64,000 bases of DNA, from NCBI RefSeq assembly GCF_014207955.1, contig NZ_JACHLK010000001.1, forward strand, positions 868,001 through 932,000, in the 5' to 3' direction. The stretch is from Acidovorax soli. Its GTDB lineage: Bacteria > Pseudomonadota > Gammaproteobacteria > Burkholderiales > Burkholderiaceae_C. The position numbers and the translations under genes are program-made. Numbering within the stretch: the first letter of the stretch is position 1; each line of letters opens with the position of its first letter. The notes under the pieces were generated by a model, which was given only the letters and a program-made list of their open reading frames with translations, was not told the DNA's origin and ran no database searches. Positions 54,216 to 63,470 of this stretch are shown piece after piece.

Positions 54216-55202
54216 CTATTTCAACCAGCCCCGCTTGCGGAAGTACCACATCGGCCCGAGCGCGCTCGCCACCATCAGCGCAATGCCGTAGGCATAACCG
54301 TAGGTCCACTTGAGTTCGGGCATGAACTCGAAGTTCATGCCGTACACGCTGGCGATCAGCGTGGGTGGCAGCAGGGCCACGCTGGCCACCGAGAAGATCT
54401 TGATGATCTTGTTCTGGTTGATGTTGATGAAACCGACCGTCGCGTCCATCAAGAAGTTGATCTTGTCGAACAGGAAGGCCGTGTGGTTGTCCAGCGACTC
54501 GATGTCGCGCAGGATCTGGCGCGCCTCCTCGAACTGCTCGGAGTTGAGCATCTTGCTGCGCATCATGAAGCTCACCGCGCGGCGCGTGTCCATGACGTTG
54601 CGGCGGATGCGGCCATTCAAGTCTTCCTGGCGTGCGATGGCGGCCAGCACCTCGCCGGCACGGGCGTCGGTCACGTCGCCGGCCAGCACCTGCTTGCTCA
54701 CGGCTTCGAGCTCGTCGTAGATGTTCTCCAGCGTGTCGGCCGAGTACTCGGCGTCCGCGTCGAACAGCTTGAGCAGCACCTCCTTGGCGTCCTCGATGAG
54801 GCCGGGTGCACGCCGCGCACGCATGCGCAGCAGGCGAAAGACGGGCACATCCTCGTCGTGGATGGAGAACAGCACGCCCCGGCTCTTGAGGTTGGCGTTG
54901 TGCTGGTTCAGGATGAAGGCCACGCGCACCGAGCGCGGGTTCTCGTCATCATCGATCAGGAAGTCGCTGCGGATGTGCAGCTCGCCGTTGTCTTCTTCGT
55001 AGAAGCGGGCGGATTCCTCGATGTCCTCGTCCATCGCATCCTCGGGGATGGACAGGCCATAGTGCTGCTTGATCCAGCGCTTTTCTTCGAGCGTGGGGGC
55101 TTCCAGGTCCACCCAGATCGGCTGGAACTTGGCGAGCTCTTCCAGGGATTCGATTTCTTCCTGGAACAGGCGGCCATTGGCGAGCGTAAAGATGTTGAGC
55201 AT
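54216..55202 (-). CDS. corA: CorA family magnesium/cobalt transporter
   Basis: A 328-residue channel subunit: a large cytoplasmic domain (1-260) followed by two membrane helices near the C-terminus, with the pore motif YGMN at about 287-290 and the periplasmic loop FEFMPEL. It forms a pentameric magnesium channel. Start at 55202 (MLNIFTLANGRLFQEEI); a longer frame has 20 more residues that lack homology. Confidence 0.93.
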   Translation of the reverse strand: MLNIFTLANGRLFQEEIESLEELAKFQPIWVDLEAPTLEEKRWIKQHYGLSIPEDAMDEDIEESARFYEEDNGELHIRSDFLIDDDENPRSVRVAFILNQHNANLKSRGVLFSIHDEDVPVFRLLRMRARRAPGLIEDAKEVLLKLFDADAEYSADTLENIYDELEAVSKQVLAGDVTDARAGEVLAAIARQEDLNGRIRRNVMDTRRAVSFMMRSKMLNSEQFEEARQILRDIESLDNHTAFLFDKINFLMDATVGFININQNKIIKIFSVASVALLPPTLIASVYGMNFEFMPELKWTYGYAYGIALMVASALGPMWYFRKRGWLK

Positions 55203-55391
55203 GGGCTCACTCCCTTGTGATTGGCGTCTGCGGTGGGGGTCATGGGTTGCTTTCAACCCCACGGCAGGCCGGGGAGCTGAAAGCTACCAACTCGGGTAGG
55301 TTTCCAAGGAGCTTTCTCCGTTAAAAATGCAAGCGCCGGATTATCGCACCGGGCACGCGGCCTGTCTGTGACTGCGCTGGCGCTGGGAAGT

Positions 55392-56180
55392 TCAAGCGGT
55401 GGTCGCCGCCCGCACGGTGGCCAGTGCCCGGCACAGGTCGGCCCAGGCGGCGGCCTTGTTGTCCTGCGAACGCAGCAGGAACGCGGGGTCATAGGTGACA
55501 ACGGCCGGGCAGCCCGCCAGGGTGTGGGGGCCTGCGCGCAGGCGGCCCAGCGGTTCGGTGCTGGCCAGGGCGGCCCGGGCGGCCACGTGGCCCAGCACAA
55601 GCACCATGGCCGGTTGCAGCATGGCGACGGCCTGGGTCAGTTGCCCTGCGACGTCGGCATCGCTGCCGCCGGGGGCCGTGCGCTCCAGTGCCGCGAGGAA
55701 CACCCGGGGGTGGCGGTGCAGTTGCATGGCGCGCAGCATGTTGTCCAGCAGCTTGCCGGCATCGCCCGCCAACGGTTCGGCGGGGTCGGGGACTTCGGCC
55801 ACGATCAGCCAGCCGCTGCCCAGGCCGGCGGGCGTGCGCGCCGGGTCGGCCGTGGGGTACAGCGCCCGGGGCGCATGCAGGGACAGCGAGCCTGCGGCGA
55901 CCGATCCGGCGGCCATGGCGGCCGGCGTGCTGGCTGGAGCCGGCGCTGGAGCGCGCTGCGCGACTGGTGCGGGGGGGCTGGTCCTGGGGGGCTGGGCGGC
56001 GGGTACGGGGGCAGCTGCCACCGGGGACGGCACGGCCTTCGCCGCGCCCTCGGGCGCGCTGGCGCTGCGGGCGGGTGGGGCCGCGGCGGGCACCGCAGCG
56101 GCTGCCTCGGCGGGGGCCCAGACGGTCACCCCCATTTCCTGCAGCATGGCGCGCTGGCGCGCATCGAGGGAAAGGCTCAT
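55392..56180 (-). CDS. Uracil-DNA glycosylase-like protein, degenerate
   Basis: A 262-residue protein with an N-terminal 25-residue helix, an alanine/proline-rich linker (about 25-100) and a C-terminal UDG-superfamily fold. Motif 1 of family 4 (GEAPG-type) appears as AEVPDPAEPLAG, and the normally HP-containing motif is TYDPAFLL. Only two cysteines are present, so no 4Fe-4S cluster. Activity on uracil is doubtful. It is 16 bases downstream of rimI and follows it in an operon with tsaB, a common arrangement. Confidence 0.72.
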   Translation of the reverse strand: MSLSLDARQRAMLQEMGVTVWAPAEAAAAVPAAAPPARSASAPEGAAKAVPSPVAAAPVPAAQPPRTSPPAPVAQRAPAPAPASTPAAMAAGSVAAGSLSLHAPRALYPTADPARTPAGLGSGWLIVAEVPDPAEPLAGDAGKLLDNMLRAMQLHRHPRVFLAALERTAPGGSDADVAGQLTQAVAMLQPAMVLVLGHVAARAALASTEPLGRLRAGPHTLAGCPAVVTYDPAFLLRSQDNKAAAWADLCRALATVRAATTA

Positions 56181-56196
56181 AGGAACGGGCAAATTC

Positions 56197-56676
56197 TCAC
56201 AGGGGCAGGCTCATGACCATCGCGTCCTCGCGCTGGCCATGGTGGGCGGGGTAGTAGCGCTTGCGCTCGCCCACGCGGCGAAAGCCATGGGTCTCGTAGA
56301 TGTGCTGGGCGCGCAGGTTGCTCATGCGCACCTCCAGCCACAGCCACTGGGCGCCCTTGCCGCGCGACCACAGGGCCAGTGCATCCAGGAGCACGCGGGC
56401 CCAGCCCTGGCGCTGGAACTCCGGGGTGACCGTGAGGTTCAGCAAATGCACCTCGTCCACCCCCATCATGGCCACGAAGTAGCCCAGCAGGCGGTCTCCG
56501 CCCATGAGCAGCCGGCACTCGTAGCGCGAGGCCATGGCGTCGATGAAGTTGCCGCGCGTCCAGGGGTGGGTGTAGGCGCGCTGCTCCACCTCCAGCACCG
56601 CGTCGAGCTGTGCCAGCGTGAGGGTTTCCAGGCGCACCTCGGGGGCGTCGGCGGAAGGGGTGGGTACGGCGCTCAT
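56197..56676 (-). CDS. rimI: Ribosomal-protein-alanine N-acetyltransferase RimI
   Basis: A 159-residue GNAT acetyltransferase. The acetyl-CoA loop is RQGWARVLLDAL, and the C-terminal YYPAHHGQREDAMVM resembles RimI. It acetylates the N-terminal alanine of ribosomal protein S18. Start at 56676, 16 bases after tsaB, a classic pairing. Confidence 0.9.
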   Translation of the reverse strand: MSAVPTPSADAPEVRLETLTLAQLDAVLEVEQRAYTHPWTRGNFIDAMASRYECRLLMGGDRLLGYFVAMMGVDEVHLLNLTVTPEFQRQGWARVLLDALALWSRGKGAQWLWLEVRMSNLRAQHIYETHGFRRVGERKRYYPAHHGQREDAMVMSLPL

Positions 56677-56692
56677 GGCGGGGGCGGTTGGT

Positions 56693-57412
56693 TCAGGGTG
56701 GGGTGGGCGTGGCCGGCTGGGCGGCGCGCAAGGCCTCCCGTTCGGCGGTGGTCTTCGCCACTTTATCGCGGATATAGCGCGGCAGCGCATCGCTGGCCGG
56801 CACGGCGTTGCCGGCGGCCAGCAGGGCTGGCGCCAGGCGCAGCAATGCAGTGGCCGTGGGCAGCGCGCGCAGGTGCACGGCCTGGGGTGCCAGGCGCTCG
56901 CCGTAAGGCGCTTGCGCATTGCCGGCCACGCTCCAGCCGTCGGGCACCTCCACCGTTTCGGGGGCGCCCAGGCCGAAGTCGGCATCGGCCTGCCAGCGGC
57001 CCTCCGCGGGGAGCCATGTGCAACGCGCACTGTAGACCTCGTCCATGCGCGCATCGAGCACAGCCACCACCTGCGTGCAGCCGTGCTGCAGGCGCGCCTC
57101 CTCGGCCACGGCCAGCAGCGTGTCCACCGGCAGCACCGGCACCCCCGCGCCGTTGCGCGCGCCAAAGGCCAGGCCCTGGGCCACGGCGCAGGCCGTGCGC
57201 AGGCCCGTGAAAGAGCCCGGACCGCGGCCAAAGACAATCGCGTCCAGCGTGGCGAACGACAGGCCGGCCTCGGCCAGCAGGCGGTGGATGGTCGGGAGCA
57301 GCGTGGCCGAGGCCTGCGCACCGCCCGGGCCCGTGTGTTCGCGCACCAGATCCCCGTGCCGCACGGCAATGGACAGGGTGTCGGTACTCGTATCGAAGGC
57401 TAGCAGGTTCAT
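56693..57412 (-). CDS. tsaB: tRNA threonylcarbamoyladenosine biosynthesis protein TsaB
   Basis: A 239-residue ASKHA-fold protein that works with TsaD and TsaE to make t6A in tRNA. N-terminal LAFDTSTDTLSIAV and GRGPGSFTGLRTACAVAQG match the family. Longer than the Escherichia protein by some residues in the C-terminal half, as in other beta-proteobacteria. Start at 57412; eight codons upstream there is another ATG without conserved sequence. Confidence 0.93.
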   Translation of the reverse strand: MNLLAFDTSTDTLSIAVRHGDLVREHTGPGGAQASATLLPTIHRLLAEAGLSFATLDAIVFGRGPGSFTGLRTACAVAQGLAFGARNGAGVPVLPVDTLLAVAEEARLQHGCTQVVAVLDARMDEVYSARCTWLPAEGRWQADADFGLGAPETVEVPDGWSVAGNAQAPYGERLAPQAVHLRALPTATALLRLAPALLAAGNAVPASDALPRYIRDKVAKTTAEREALRAAQPATPTPP

Positions 57413-57435
57413 GGCAGGGGCAGACAGGGGCAGCA

Positions 57436-58428
57436 TCAGGCTGCGGAGTTTCCGGGCGCGGCAGGCAAGGGGGCGGGCGCAGGGCTTTGGCGCAGCACGC
57501 CCAGCAGGATACCCGTGGTCACGAGCGCCAGGCCCGCGCCCAGGTTCCAGTGCATGGGCTCACCCAGAAACAGCACAGCGCCGACGGCCGACAGCCCCGG
57601 CACCAGGGCGGTGATCATGGTGCTGCGCACGGGGCCGTAGTGCTGGATCATGCGCGTGAAGGCGATGCCGGACACCACCACCGAGCCCCCGCCCTGGAAC
57701 ACCAGCTGGAACAGGATCTCGCTCCAGGGGGCCTGGCGCAGGTGGCTGGTGACCGTGCCCAGTGCCACCAGCACGCCCCAGACGGGCACGTACACCAACA
57801 GCGCGAAGGCGGTGATGGCGATGGTGGCCTGCACCGCATCCACGGCGAGGCGCCGCGCCTGAACACTGTAGCTGGCCCAGCATGCGGCTGCCAGCATGAA
57901 CAGCAGGTCGCCTTTCCACACGTCCCCGCCGGCAAAGCCCGCCAGCAGGCTGCGACCGCCCACCAGCAGGTCGCCAGCCACGATGAGTGCCAGGCCCAGA
58001 GCGCGCAGGGGCGTGATGCGGTCGCGCAGCACCACCACGGCCAGCAGGGCCGTCCACAGCGGCAGGCTGCCGGGCATGAGCACGGCGGCGTGGGTCGCCG
58101 GGGCGTGGAAGAAGCCGGCGTAGGCCAGCACGGCGTACAGCACCCCGCCGAAGATACCCAGCAATGCGGTGGTGGACAGCGGCAGCGGCGAGACGCCGCC
58201 CAGGCTGGAAGCCGGGGCGCTGGCTCCCATCTGCGCCCGCCGGCGGCGCACCAGCCACCAGCCCCAGGGCAGCAGCACCAGGCTGGCACCGACGATGCGC
58301 AGCAGCGAGATGTCCAGCGGCGCAAGGCTGCGCTGTGCCGAGGCGCGGGCGATCACGATGAAACTGGTCCAGATGGTGACGGTCACCAGGGCCGCCAGCA
58401 GGCCCGTGGCACGGGGAGAAAAGCGCAT
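57436..58428 (-). CDS. DMT-superfamily (EamA) transporter
   Basis: A 330-residue polytopic protein with about ten hydrophobic helices arranged as two EamA repeats (LLAALVTVTIWTSFIVIARA in the first, FMLAAACWASYSVQARRLAV starting the second). Drug/metabolite exporter of unknown substrate. It is the first gene on this minus-strand run with tsaB, rimI and the UDG-like gene; a 61-base gap separates it from divergent dacB. Confidence 0.85.
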   Translation of the reverse strand: MRFSPRATGLLAALVTVTIWTSFIVIARASAQRSLAPLDISLLRIVGASLVLLPWGWWLVRRRRAQMGASAPASSLGGVSPLPLSTTALLGIFGGVLYAVLAYAGFFHAPATHAAVLMPGSLPLWTALLAVVVLRDRITPLRALGLALIVAGDLLVGGRSLLAGFAGGDVWKGDLLFMLAAACWASYSVQARRLAVDAVQATIAITAFALLVYVPVWGVLVALGTVTSHLRQAPWSEILFQLVFQGGGSVVVSGIAFTRMIQHYGPVRSTMITALVPGLSAVGAVLFLGEPMHWNLGAGLALVTTGILLGVLRQSPAPAPLPAAPGNSAA

Positions 58429-58488
58429 CCGGGGATTATCCGCGGGCCGGGCCGGCCGTGCCGGTGGCGGGCGATAGACTCCCTGCCC

Positions 58489-59949
58489 ATGCTGTCCGTT
58501 CGTCTTCTGCCCCGCTTGTCCCTGCCCTCCTGGGTGCCCTTGGCCACGCTGCTGTGGAGCATGGTGGTTCCCGCCGCCCATGCCCAGGCGCCCGCCCCTT
58601 CGCCGCTGCCGCCCGAGGTGGAGGCCGCGCTGTCCCGCACCCGCCTGCCGCGCGAGGCGCTCTCGGTGCTGGTGGTCGATGCCCAGGGCGGCGCACGCCA
58701 GGCGCCGCGCCTGGCGCACCGTGCCCAGGTGCCCATGAACCCGGCCTCGGTGATGAAGCTGGTCACCACCTACGCTGCGCTCGACCAGCTCGGTCCGGCC
58801 TACACCTGGAACACCCCGGTCTACGTGCAGGGCTCCGTACAGGACGGCAGCCTGCGCGGCAATGTCTACATCCAGGGTCAGGGCGATCCCAAGCTGGTGA
58901 TGGAGCGGCTGTGGCTGCTGCTGCGCCGCCTGCAGGCCCAGGGCATCCAGGTCATCGTGGGCGACATCGTGCTCGACCGCACGGCCTTCGACGTGCCCGA
59001 GCAGGACCCCGGCAGCTTCGACAACGAACCCCTGCGGCCCTACAACGCCTCGCCCGATGCCTTGCTGGTGAACTACAAGTCCCAGGTGATGACCTTTGTG
59101 CCCGACGCTGCCGCCGGCCTGGCGCGCATCCAGTACGACCCGCCGATGGCCGGTGTGCAGCGCCAGGCTTCCGTGGCACTGGCCGCTCCGGGCGCGGAAT
59201 GCGGCGACTGGCGCGGTGCCTTGAAGGCGGAGCTGTCCGACCCCGCGCGCATCGCGTTCCAGGGCGTGTACCCGTCCAGCTGCGGCGAGCGCGTCTGGCC
59301 CATGGCCCCGGCCGATCCGCGCGGCTTTGCCGCGCGCGCCGTGGAGGGCATGTGGCGCGAGCTTGGCGGCAAGCTCACGGGCAGCGTGCGCGACGGCAAG
59401 GTCCCGGCCGGCCTCAAGCCGGCTTTCGTGGCCACGTCGCCCGCGCTCGCCGAGGTGGTGCGCGATGTCAACAAGTACAGCAACAACGTCATGGCGCAAC
59501 AGGTGTTCCTGACGCTGGCGCTGGGGAACAAGGGGGCGGCGGCCACCTTCGAGGGTGCGCGCGAGGCGCTGCGCCGCTGGTGGCAGCTGCGCTTTGGCGA
59601 TGCCGACCAGCCCGTGGCCGACAATGGTGCGGGCCTCTCCCGCGATGCACGCATCACGGCCCAGGGCCTGGCGCGCATGCTGCAGTCGGCCTGGGCGTCG
59701 CCGGTGATGCCCGAGCTGGTGTCTTCCCTGCCCATCGCCGGTGTCGACGGCACGCTGCGCCGCAGCCAGGCCCGGGGCGCGGCCCACCTCAAGACCGGCA
59801 GCCTGCGCGACGTGATGGCAGTGGCCGGCTATGTGCACGGCGCCAGCGGCCGGCGCTATGTGCTGGTGGCCATGGTCAACCACGCCAATGCCGGGGCCGC
59901 CCGCCCGGTGCTCGACGCACTGACCGATTGGGCCGCGCGCGACCAGTAG
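58489..59949 (+). CDS. dacB: D-alanyl-D-alanine carboxypeptidase/endopeptidase (PBP4 type)
   Basis: A 486-residue S13-family peptidoglycan hydrolase. Signal peptide with cleavage near PAAHAQ. Catalytic motifs: SVMK with S87 and K90, YSNN with S331 and N333, and KTG starting K435. The non-catalytic insertion domain between motifs 1 and 2 fits PBP4. Acts in the periplasm, trimming crosslinks. Start at 58489. Confidence 0.94.
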   Translation: MLSVRLLPRLSLPSWVPLATLLWSMVVPAAHAQAPAPSPLPPEVEAALSRTRLPREALSVLVVDAQGGARQAPRLAHRAQVPMNPASVMKLVTTYAALDQLGPAYTWNTPVYVQGSVQDGSLRGNVYIQGQGDPKLVMERLWLLLRRLQAQGIQVIVGDIVLDRTAFDVPEQDPGSFDNEPLRPYNASPDALLVNYKSQVMTFVPDAAAGLARIQYDPPMAGVQRQASVALAAPGAECGDWRGALKAELSDPARIAFQGVYPSSCGERVWPMAPADPRGFAARAVEGMWRELGGKLTGSVRDGKVPAGLKPAFVATSPALAEVVRDVNKYSNNVMAQQVFLTLALGNKGAAATFEGAREALRRWWQLRFGDADQPVADNGAGLSRDARITAQGLARMLQSAWASPVMPELVSSLPIAGVDGTLRRSQARGAAHLKTGSLRDVMAVAGYVHGASGRRYVLVAMVNHANAGAARPVLDALTDWAARDQ

Positions 59950-60080
59950 GTGGTGCGGGCGCGGCCCTGTCGCCCAGGCGTCCACACGCTCTCGTAAACC
60001 CTAATGGCAACGCCCGTGCCGGTGCGCGCACGATGCGGCGTTACCATCGACCGGTCATACATAGAGAGAGGATTGAGCCC

Positions 60081-61385
60081 ATGAAGTACTTTCGCCTGAG
60101 CTGTATCGCCGCCGTCGCGGCCCTGCTGGCCGCCTGCGGCGGATCCGAGGATCCTTCGCGTGGGGATCTGATGGATCCTCCCAACATCCTGGCCACGCTG
60201 ACCACCGCGCAGATCGACGCGGGCACCACCGCCAGCGGCCTGCGCACCCTCGCCGGCAAGGCACGGTGCGATGTGAAGGTCGTGGCACTCAACTACTACA
60301 CGGCAGGAGCAAAGGCGGGCGAACTCACGAACGTGTCCGGTGTGATGCTGGTGCCCGCTGGCACCTGCAGCACCGAAAAGACCGCTCTGCTGGCCTACGC
60401 CAAGGGCACCGACGTGCAAAAGCCGCGCACCCTGGCCAACCCGCAGGACAGCGAGACCTTCCTGCTGGCCGCGATGTACGCCTCGCAGGGGTACTCCGTG
60501 GTCGCCACCGACTACCTGGGTTTCGCCAAGTCGGCCTACAGCTACCACCCCTACCTGCATGCGGATTCGGAAGCCACCTCGGTGATCGACTCGGTGCGTG
60601 CTGCGCGCAAGGCCGCCAGTTCGGTGGGGGCCAACCTGTCGGGCCGCATCCTGTTCACCGGTTACTCGCAAGGCGGGCATGCATCCATGGCCGCGCACCG
60701 CTCCGCCGAGCGCGACTACGGCAATGAATTCGACGTGGCGGCCGGCGCCCACCTGGCAGGACCCTACAACCTGTCTGGATCGCTGCGCATCCCCGACGCG
60801 ATCGCCGGCGTGCAGTTCTTCGTGCCTTACCTCGTGACATCCTGGCAGAAGGTCTACGGCACCATCTACAGCGATGTGAAGCAGGCCTTCAAGGCCCCGT
60901 ACTCGAACTACATCGAGACCCTGCTGCCCAACCCGACGATGACCTACACCACGCTGGTGACCTCGGGCACGCTGCCGGGCGGCACGCCCAACCAGGCGCG
61001 CGATGCGCTGTTCCAGCCGGCCTTCATCGCCAGCAGCCAGACCAACCCGAACGATCCGCTCTACCTGGCCGCGCAAAAGAACGACATCCTGGGCTGGACA
61101 CCCAAGTCGCGCGTGCTGCTGTGTGGCGGCTCGGGCGACCCCACGGTGCCGCCCGCCGTGCACCAGAACGTGATGAAGGCCGACTTCGACGCCCGGGGCG
61201 TGACCAACGTGGTCTCGGTGGACGTGGACGGCGCCATCCAGGCCACCTTCGGCCCCGGTGGCGTTGCGCCCACCGACCCGGCATCTGCAGCCTTCGCCAC
61301 CTACTACGGCGCCTACCACGGCACCTATGAGCCGCCGTTCTGCCATGCCCAGGCGCGTGCCGTCTTCGACGTCATCGTGAAGTAA
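60081..61385 (+). CDS. Alpha/beta-hydrolase lipoprotein, secreted lipase-like
   Basis: A 434-residue lipoprotein (lipobox LLAAC, C19, followed by GGSEDPS). Alpha/beta-hydrolase fold; nucleophile motif GYSQGGH, preceding TDYLGF oxyanion region, and C-terminal histidine region YYGAYHGTYEPP. Similar to secreted lipases of the LIP (Candida-type) family. Exposed or periplasmic ester hydrolase. A terminator follows at 61407. Confidence 0.85.
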   Translation: MKYFRLSCIAAVAALLAACGGSEDPSRGDLMDPPNILATLTTAQIDAGTTASGLRTLAGKARCDVKVVALNYYTAGAKAGELTNVSGVMLVPAGTCSTEKTALLAYAKGTDVQKPRTLANPQDSETFLLAAMYASQGYSVVATDYLGFAKSAYSYHPYLHADSEATSVIDSVRAARKAASSVGANLSGRILFTGYSQGGHASMAAHRSAERDYGNEFDVAAGAHLAGPYNLSGSLRIPDAIAGVQFFVPYLVTSWQKVYGTIYSDVKQAFKAPYSNYIETLLPNPTMTYTTLVTSGTLPGGTPNQARDALFQPAFIASSQTNPNDPLYLAAQKNDILGWTPKSRVLLCGGSGDPTVPPAVHQNVMKADFDARGVTNVVSVDVDGAIQATFGPGGVAPTDPASAAFATYYGAYHGTYEPPFCHAQARAVFDVIVK

Positions 61386-61406
61386 GCGATTCACCTCGCC
61401 TCTCAG

Positions 61407-61432
61407 AAGCCGACCTGCGGGTCGGCTTTTTT
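61407..61432 (+). terminator. Rho-independent terminator of the lipase-like gene
   Basis: Stem AAGCCGACC / GGTCGGCTT with a four-base loop and a six-base T-run, 22 bases after the stop codon. Confidence 0.85.
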
Positions 61433-61500
61433 CATGGTGTGCCGCTCGGTAGTTTCCCGGGCGGGCATGGGCTGCATGCAGGGGTAGGATGTCTGTTGGA

Positions 61501-61522
61501 AAAAAGCACGGTCGTGCTTTTT
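61501..61522. promoter_or_regulatory. Perfect inverted repeat in the leader of the GDSL lipoprotein gene
   Basis: AAAAAGCACG / CGTGCTTTTT with a two-base spacer, 25 bases before the TTG start at 61548. It comes after a full terminator for the upstream gene, so it is not needed for termination. It may be an operator or a leader hairpin. Confidence 0.35.
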
Positions 61523-61547
61523 AAACATCCGTTACCTGGAGAACCCC

Positions 61548-62693
61548 TTGAACACAAGACAATGCAAGGCTGCCTTTTCGGCATTGGCAGCGGCCTGCCT
61601 GCTGGCTGCATGCGGTGGCGGTGGCTCGGACACCACGCCTGCTGCCCCGGTGACCGCAGTGAAGGTGGCTGGCGACAGCCTGGCCGACAGCGGCACCTTC
61701 GGTTTCAAGGCCACCGTGCAAGGCGCGGCGGCCACGGGGCCCGGTTCCACCCCGATCTGGCCCGAGCGTGTGGCCACCAGCTATGGCCAGACCCTGTGCG
61801 CGCACTACCTGTTCAACGGCACGGCGTTCGTGGCCAACAACAGCTGCTTGAACTACGCCGTGAGCGGCGGCCGCATCAACAACTTCACCGCACCCACCTC
61901 GCCGGTTTCCATCACCCAGCAGCTCAAGGACCTGGGCAATGCTGGCTACAGCCCTTCGGACCTGGTGCTGGTGGATGGTGGCGGCAACGACGCGGCCGAT
62001 CTGGTGGGGGCCTACCTGCGCGCCTCCACAGACAATGGCCAGGCCTATGCGGCCATGCTCACCAGTGTGCTGCCCGCAGCCACCGTCAACACGGCCCTGG
62101 CCAGCGGTGCCACGGGCATGGCGCAGATCGGTGGCGCCTACATGCAGGCGCTGGCCCAGCAGTTTGCCGCGACCATCCAGGCCAACACCGTGGCCAAGGG
62201 AGCGCCGCGCGTGGCCGTGCTCAACGCCCCGGGCATCACCCGCACGCCCCGCTTCCAGATGGTGCTGGGCTCGATCGCGGCCCAGCGCGGTGCCGACGCC
62301 GCCAAGCAGGCCGAAGCCCTGTTCGACGGCTGGGTCCAGGCCTTCAATGCACAGCTGGCCACCAGCCTGGCGGGTGATGCCAAGGTCGTGGTGGTGGACT
62401 TCTACACCTCGTTCAAGGACCAGTCGACCAACCCTGCGCAGTACCAGCTGACCAACACCACCACGCCGGCCTGCCCTGCGACCGGCCTGGGCAGCGATGG
62501 CCTGCCGACCTACAGCTTCCCGAGCTGCACCGCGACTGCGCTTTCCGCCATGGTGCCCCCTGCCGGGGCCACCGGGGGCGCGGACTGGTGGAAGAGCTAC
62601 GGCTTTTCCGACAGTTTCCATCCCACGCCCTATGGCCACCAGCTGATCGGGCAACTGGTCTCGCGCTCGCTGTCGCGGGCGGGCTGGCTGTAA
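61548..62693 (+). CDS. SGNH/GDSL hydrolase lipoprotein
   Basis: A 381-residue lipoprotein (lipobox CLLAAC, C22, then GGGGSD). SGNH blocks: VAGDSLADSG, DGGGNDAADL and SDSFHPTPYGHQ with the catalytic Asp-His pair. Likely a cell-surface esterase or lipase. It uses a TTG start (MNTRQCK) with a GGAG site at good spacing. Related to the truncated gene at the window's right end. Confidence 0.87.
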   Translation: MNTRQCKAAFSALAAACLLAACGGGGSDTTPAAPVTAVKVAGDSLADSGTFGFKATVQGAAATGPGSTPIWPERVATSYGQTLCAHYLFNGTAFVANNSCLNYAVSGGRINNFTAPTSPVSITQQLKDLGNAGYSPSDLVLVDGGGNDAADLVGAYLRASTDNGQAYAAMLTSVLPAATVNTALASGATGMAQIGGAYMQALAQQFAATIQANTVAKGAPRVAVLNAPGITRTPRFQMVLGSIAAQRGADAAKQAEALFDGWVQAFNAQLATSLAGDAKVVVVDFYTSFKDQSTNPAQYQLTNTTTPACPATGLGSDGLPTYSFPSCTATALSAMVPPAGATGGADWWKSYGFSDSFHPTPYGHQLIGQLVSRSLSRAGWL

Positions 62694-62732
62694 ACCGCCG
62701 CCGTGGTCTCCGTACTTTCCAAGGAGTTACTC

Positions 62733-63404
62733 ATGCACCATTTCTCCCGGCTGGGCTTGGCAGCGGCGACCCTGCTGCTGGGCACCAGTGCCTCGGCCCA
62801 GGTGGCCGGCACCTTCAGCGTGCGCGCAGGCTTCACCCACATCGCCCCGCAGGTCAAGAGCGGCAACCTCAGCGCCCCGAGCTTTCCAGGCACCACGGTG
62901 GACGTGGGCAATGCCACTTCACTGTCTGGTGGCGTGAACTACATGCTCACCAACCACTGGGCCATCGACGTGCCCCTGGCGCTGCCCTTCAAGCACGACA
63001 TCGAGGGCGATGGCGCGATCGCAGGCGTGGGCAAGCTTGGCGAGACCAAGGTCCTGCCGGTCACCGTGTTCGCGCAGTACCGCTTCGCCGAGCCTGAGGC
63101 CAAGTTCCGCCCCTACGTGGGCCTGGGCCTGACCTACAGCCGCTTCTTCAAGACCCGCAGCACGGCCACCCTGAGCGGGCTGACCGGCGGCACTCCGTCG
63201 CGCCCCACGACGGCCTCGGTGGACAACAAGTGGGGCATCACTCCGCAGATCGGCTTTGTCTGGAGCATCAACGAGCGCTGGTCGCTCGATGCGGCTTACT
63301 ACAAGAGCTTCCTCAAGACCACGACGCATCTGTCTTCGGGCCAGTCGATCAGCACCCGGCTGAACCCCGACGTCATCGCCATCGGGGTCGGATACCGCTT
63401 CTGA
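62733..63404 (+). CDS. ompW: OmpW family outer-membrane protein
   Basis: A 223-residue eight-stranded beta-barrel. Signal peptide ends at TSASAQ. The YRF C-terminus, alternating hydrophobic strands and segments such as VPLALPFKHDIEG and YVGLGLTYSRFF are typical of OmpW, a hydrophobic-compound channel. AAGGAG before the start. It is between two GDSL hydrolases and may carry their products (inference). Confidence 0.9.
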   Translation: MHHFSRLGLAAATLLLGTSASAQVAGTFSVRAGFTHIAPQVKSGNLSAPSFPGTTVDVGNATSLSGGVNYMLTNHWAIDVPLALPFKHDIEGDGAIAGVGKLGETKVLPVTVFAQYRFAEPEAKFRPYVGLGLTYSRFFKTRSTATLSGLTGGTPSRPTTASVDNKWGITPQIGFVWSINERWSLDAAYYKSFLKTTTHLSSGQSISTRLNPDVIAIGVGYRF

Positions 63405-63419
63405 GCCTTCCGCATGCGA

Positions 63420-63447
63420 AAAAGCCGACCCGAGGGTCGGCTTTTTT
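63420..63447. terminator. Terminator between ompW and the convergent GDSL gene
   Basis: Stem AAAGCCGACC / GGTCGGCTTT with a short loop and a T-run on the right side and an A-run on the left. It is 16 bases after the ompW stop and can serve both converging genes. Confidence 0.8.
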
Positions 63448-63470
63448 GGGGGGGTGCAGGGCAGCGCGGC

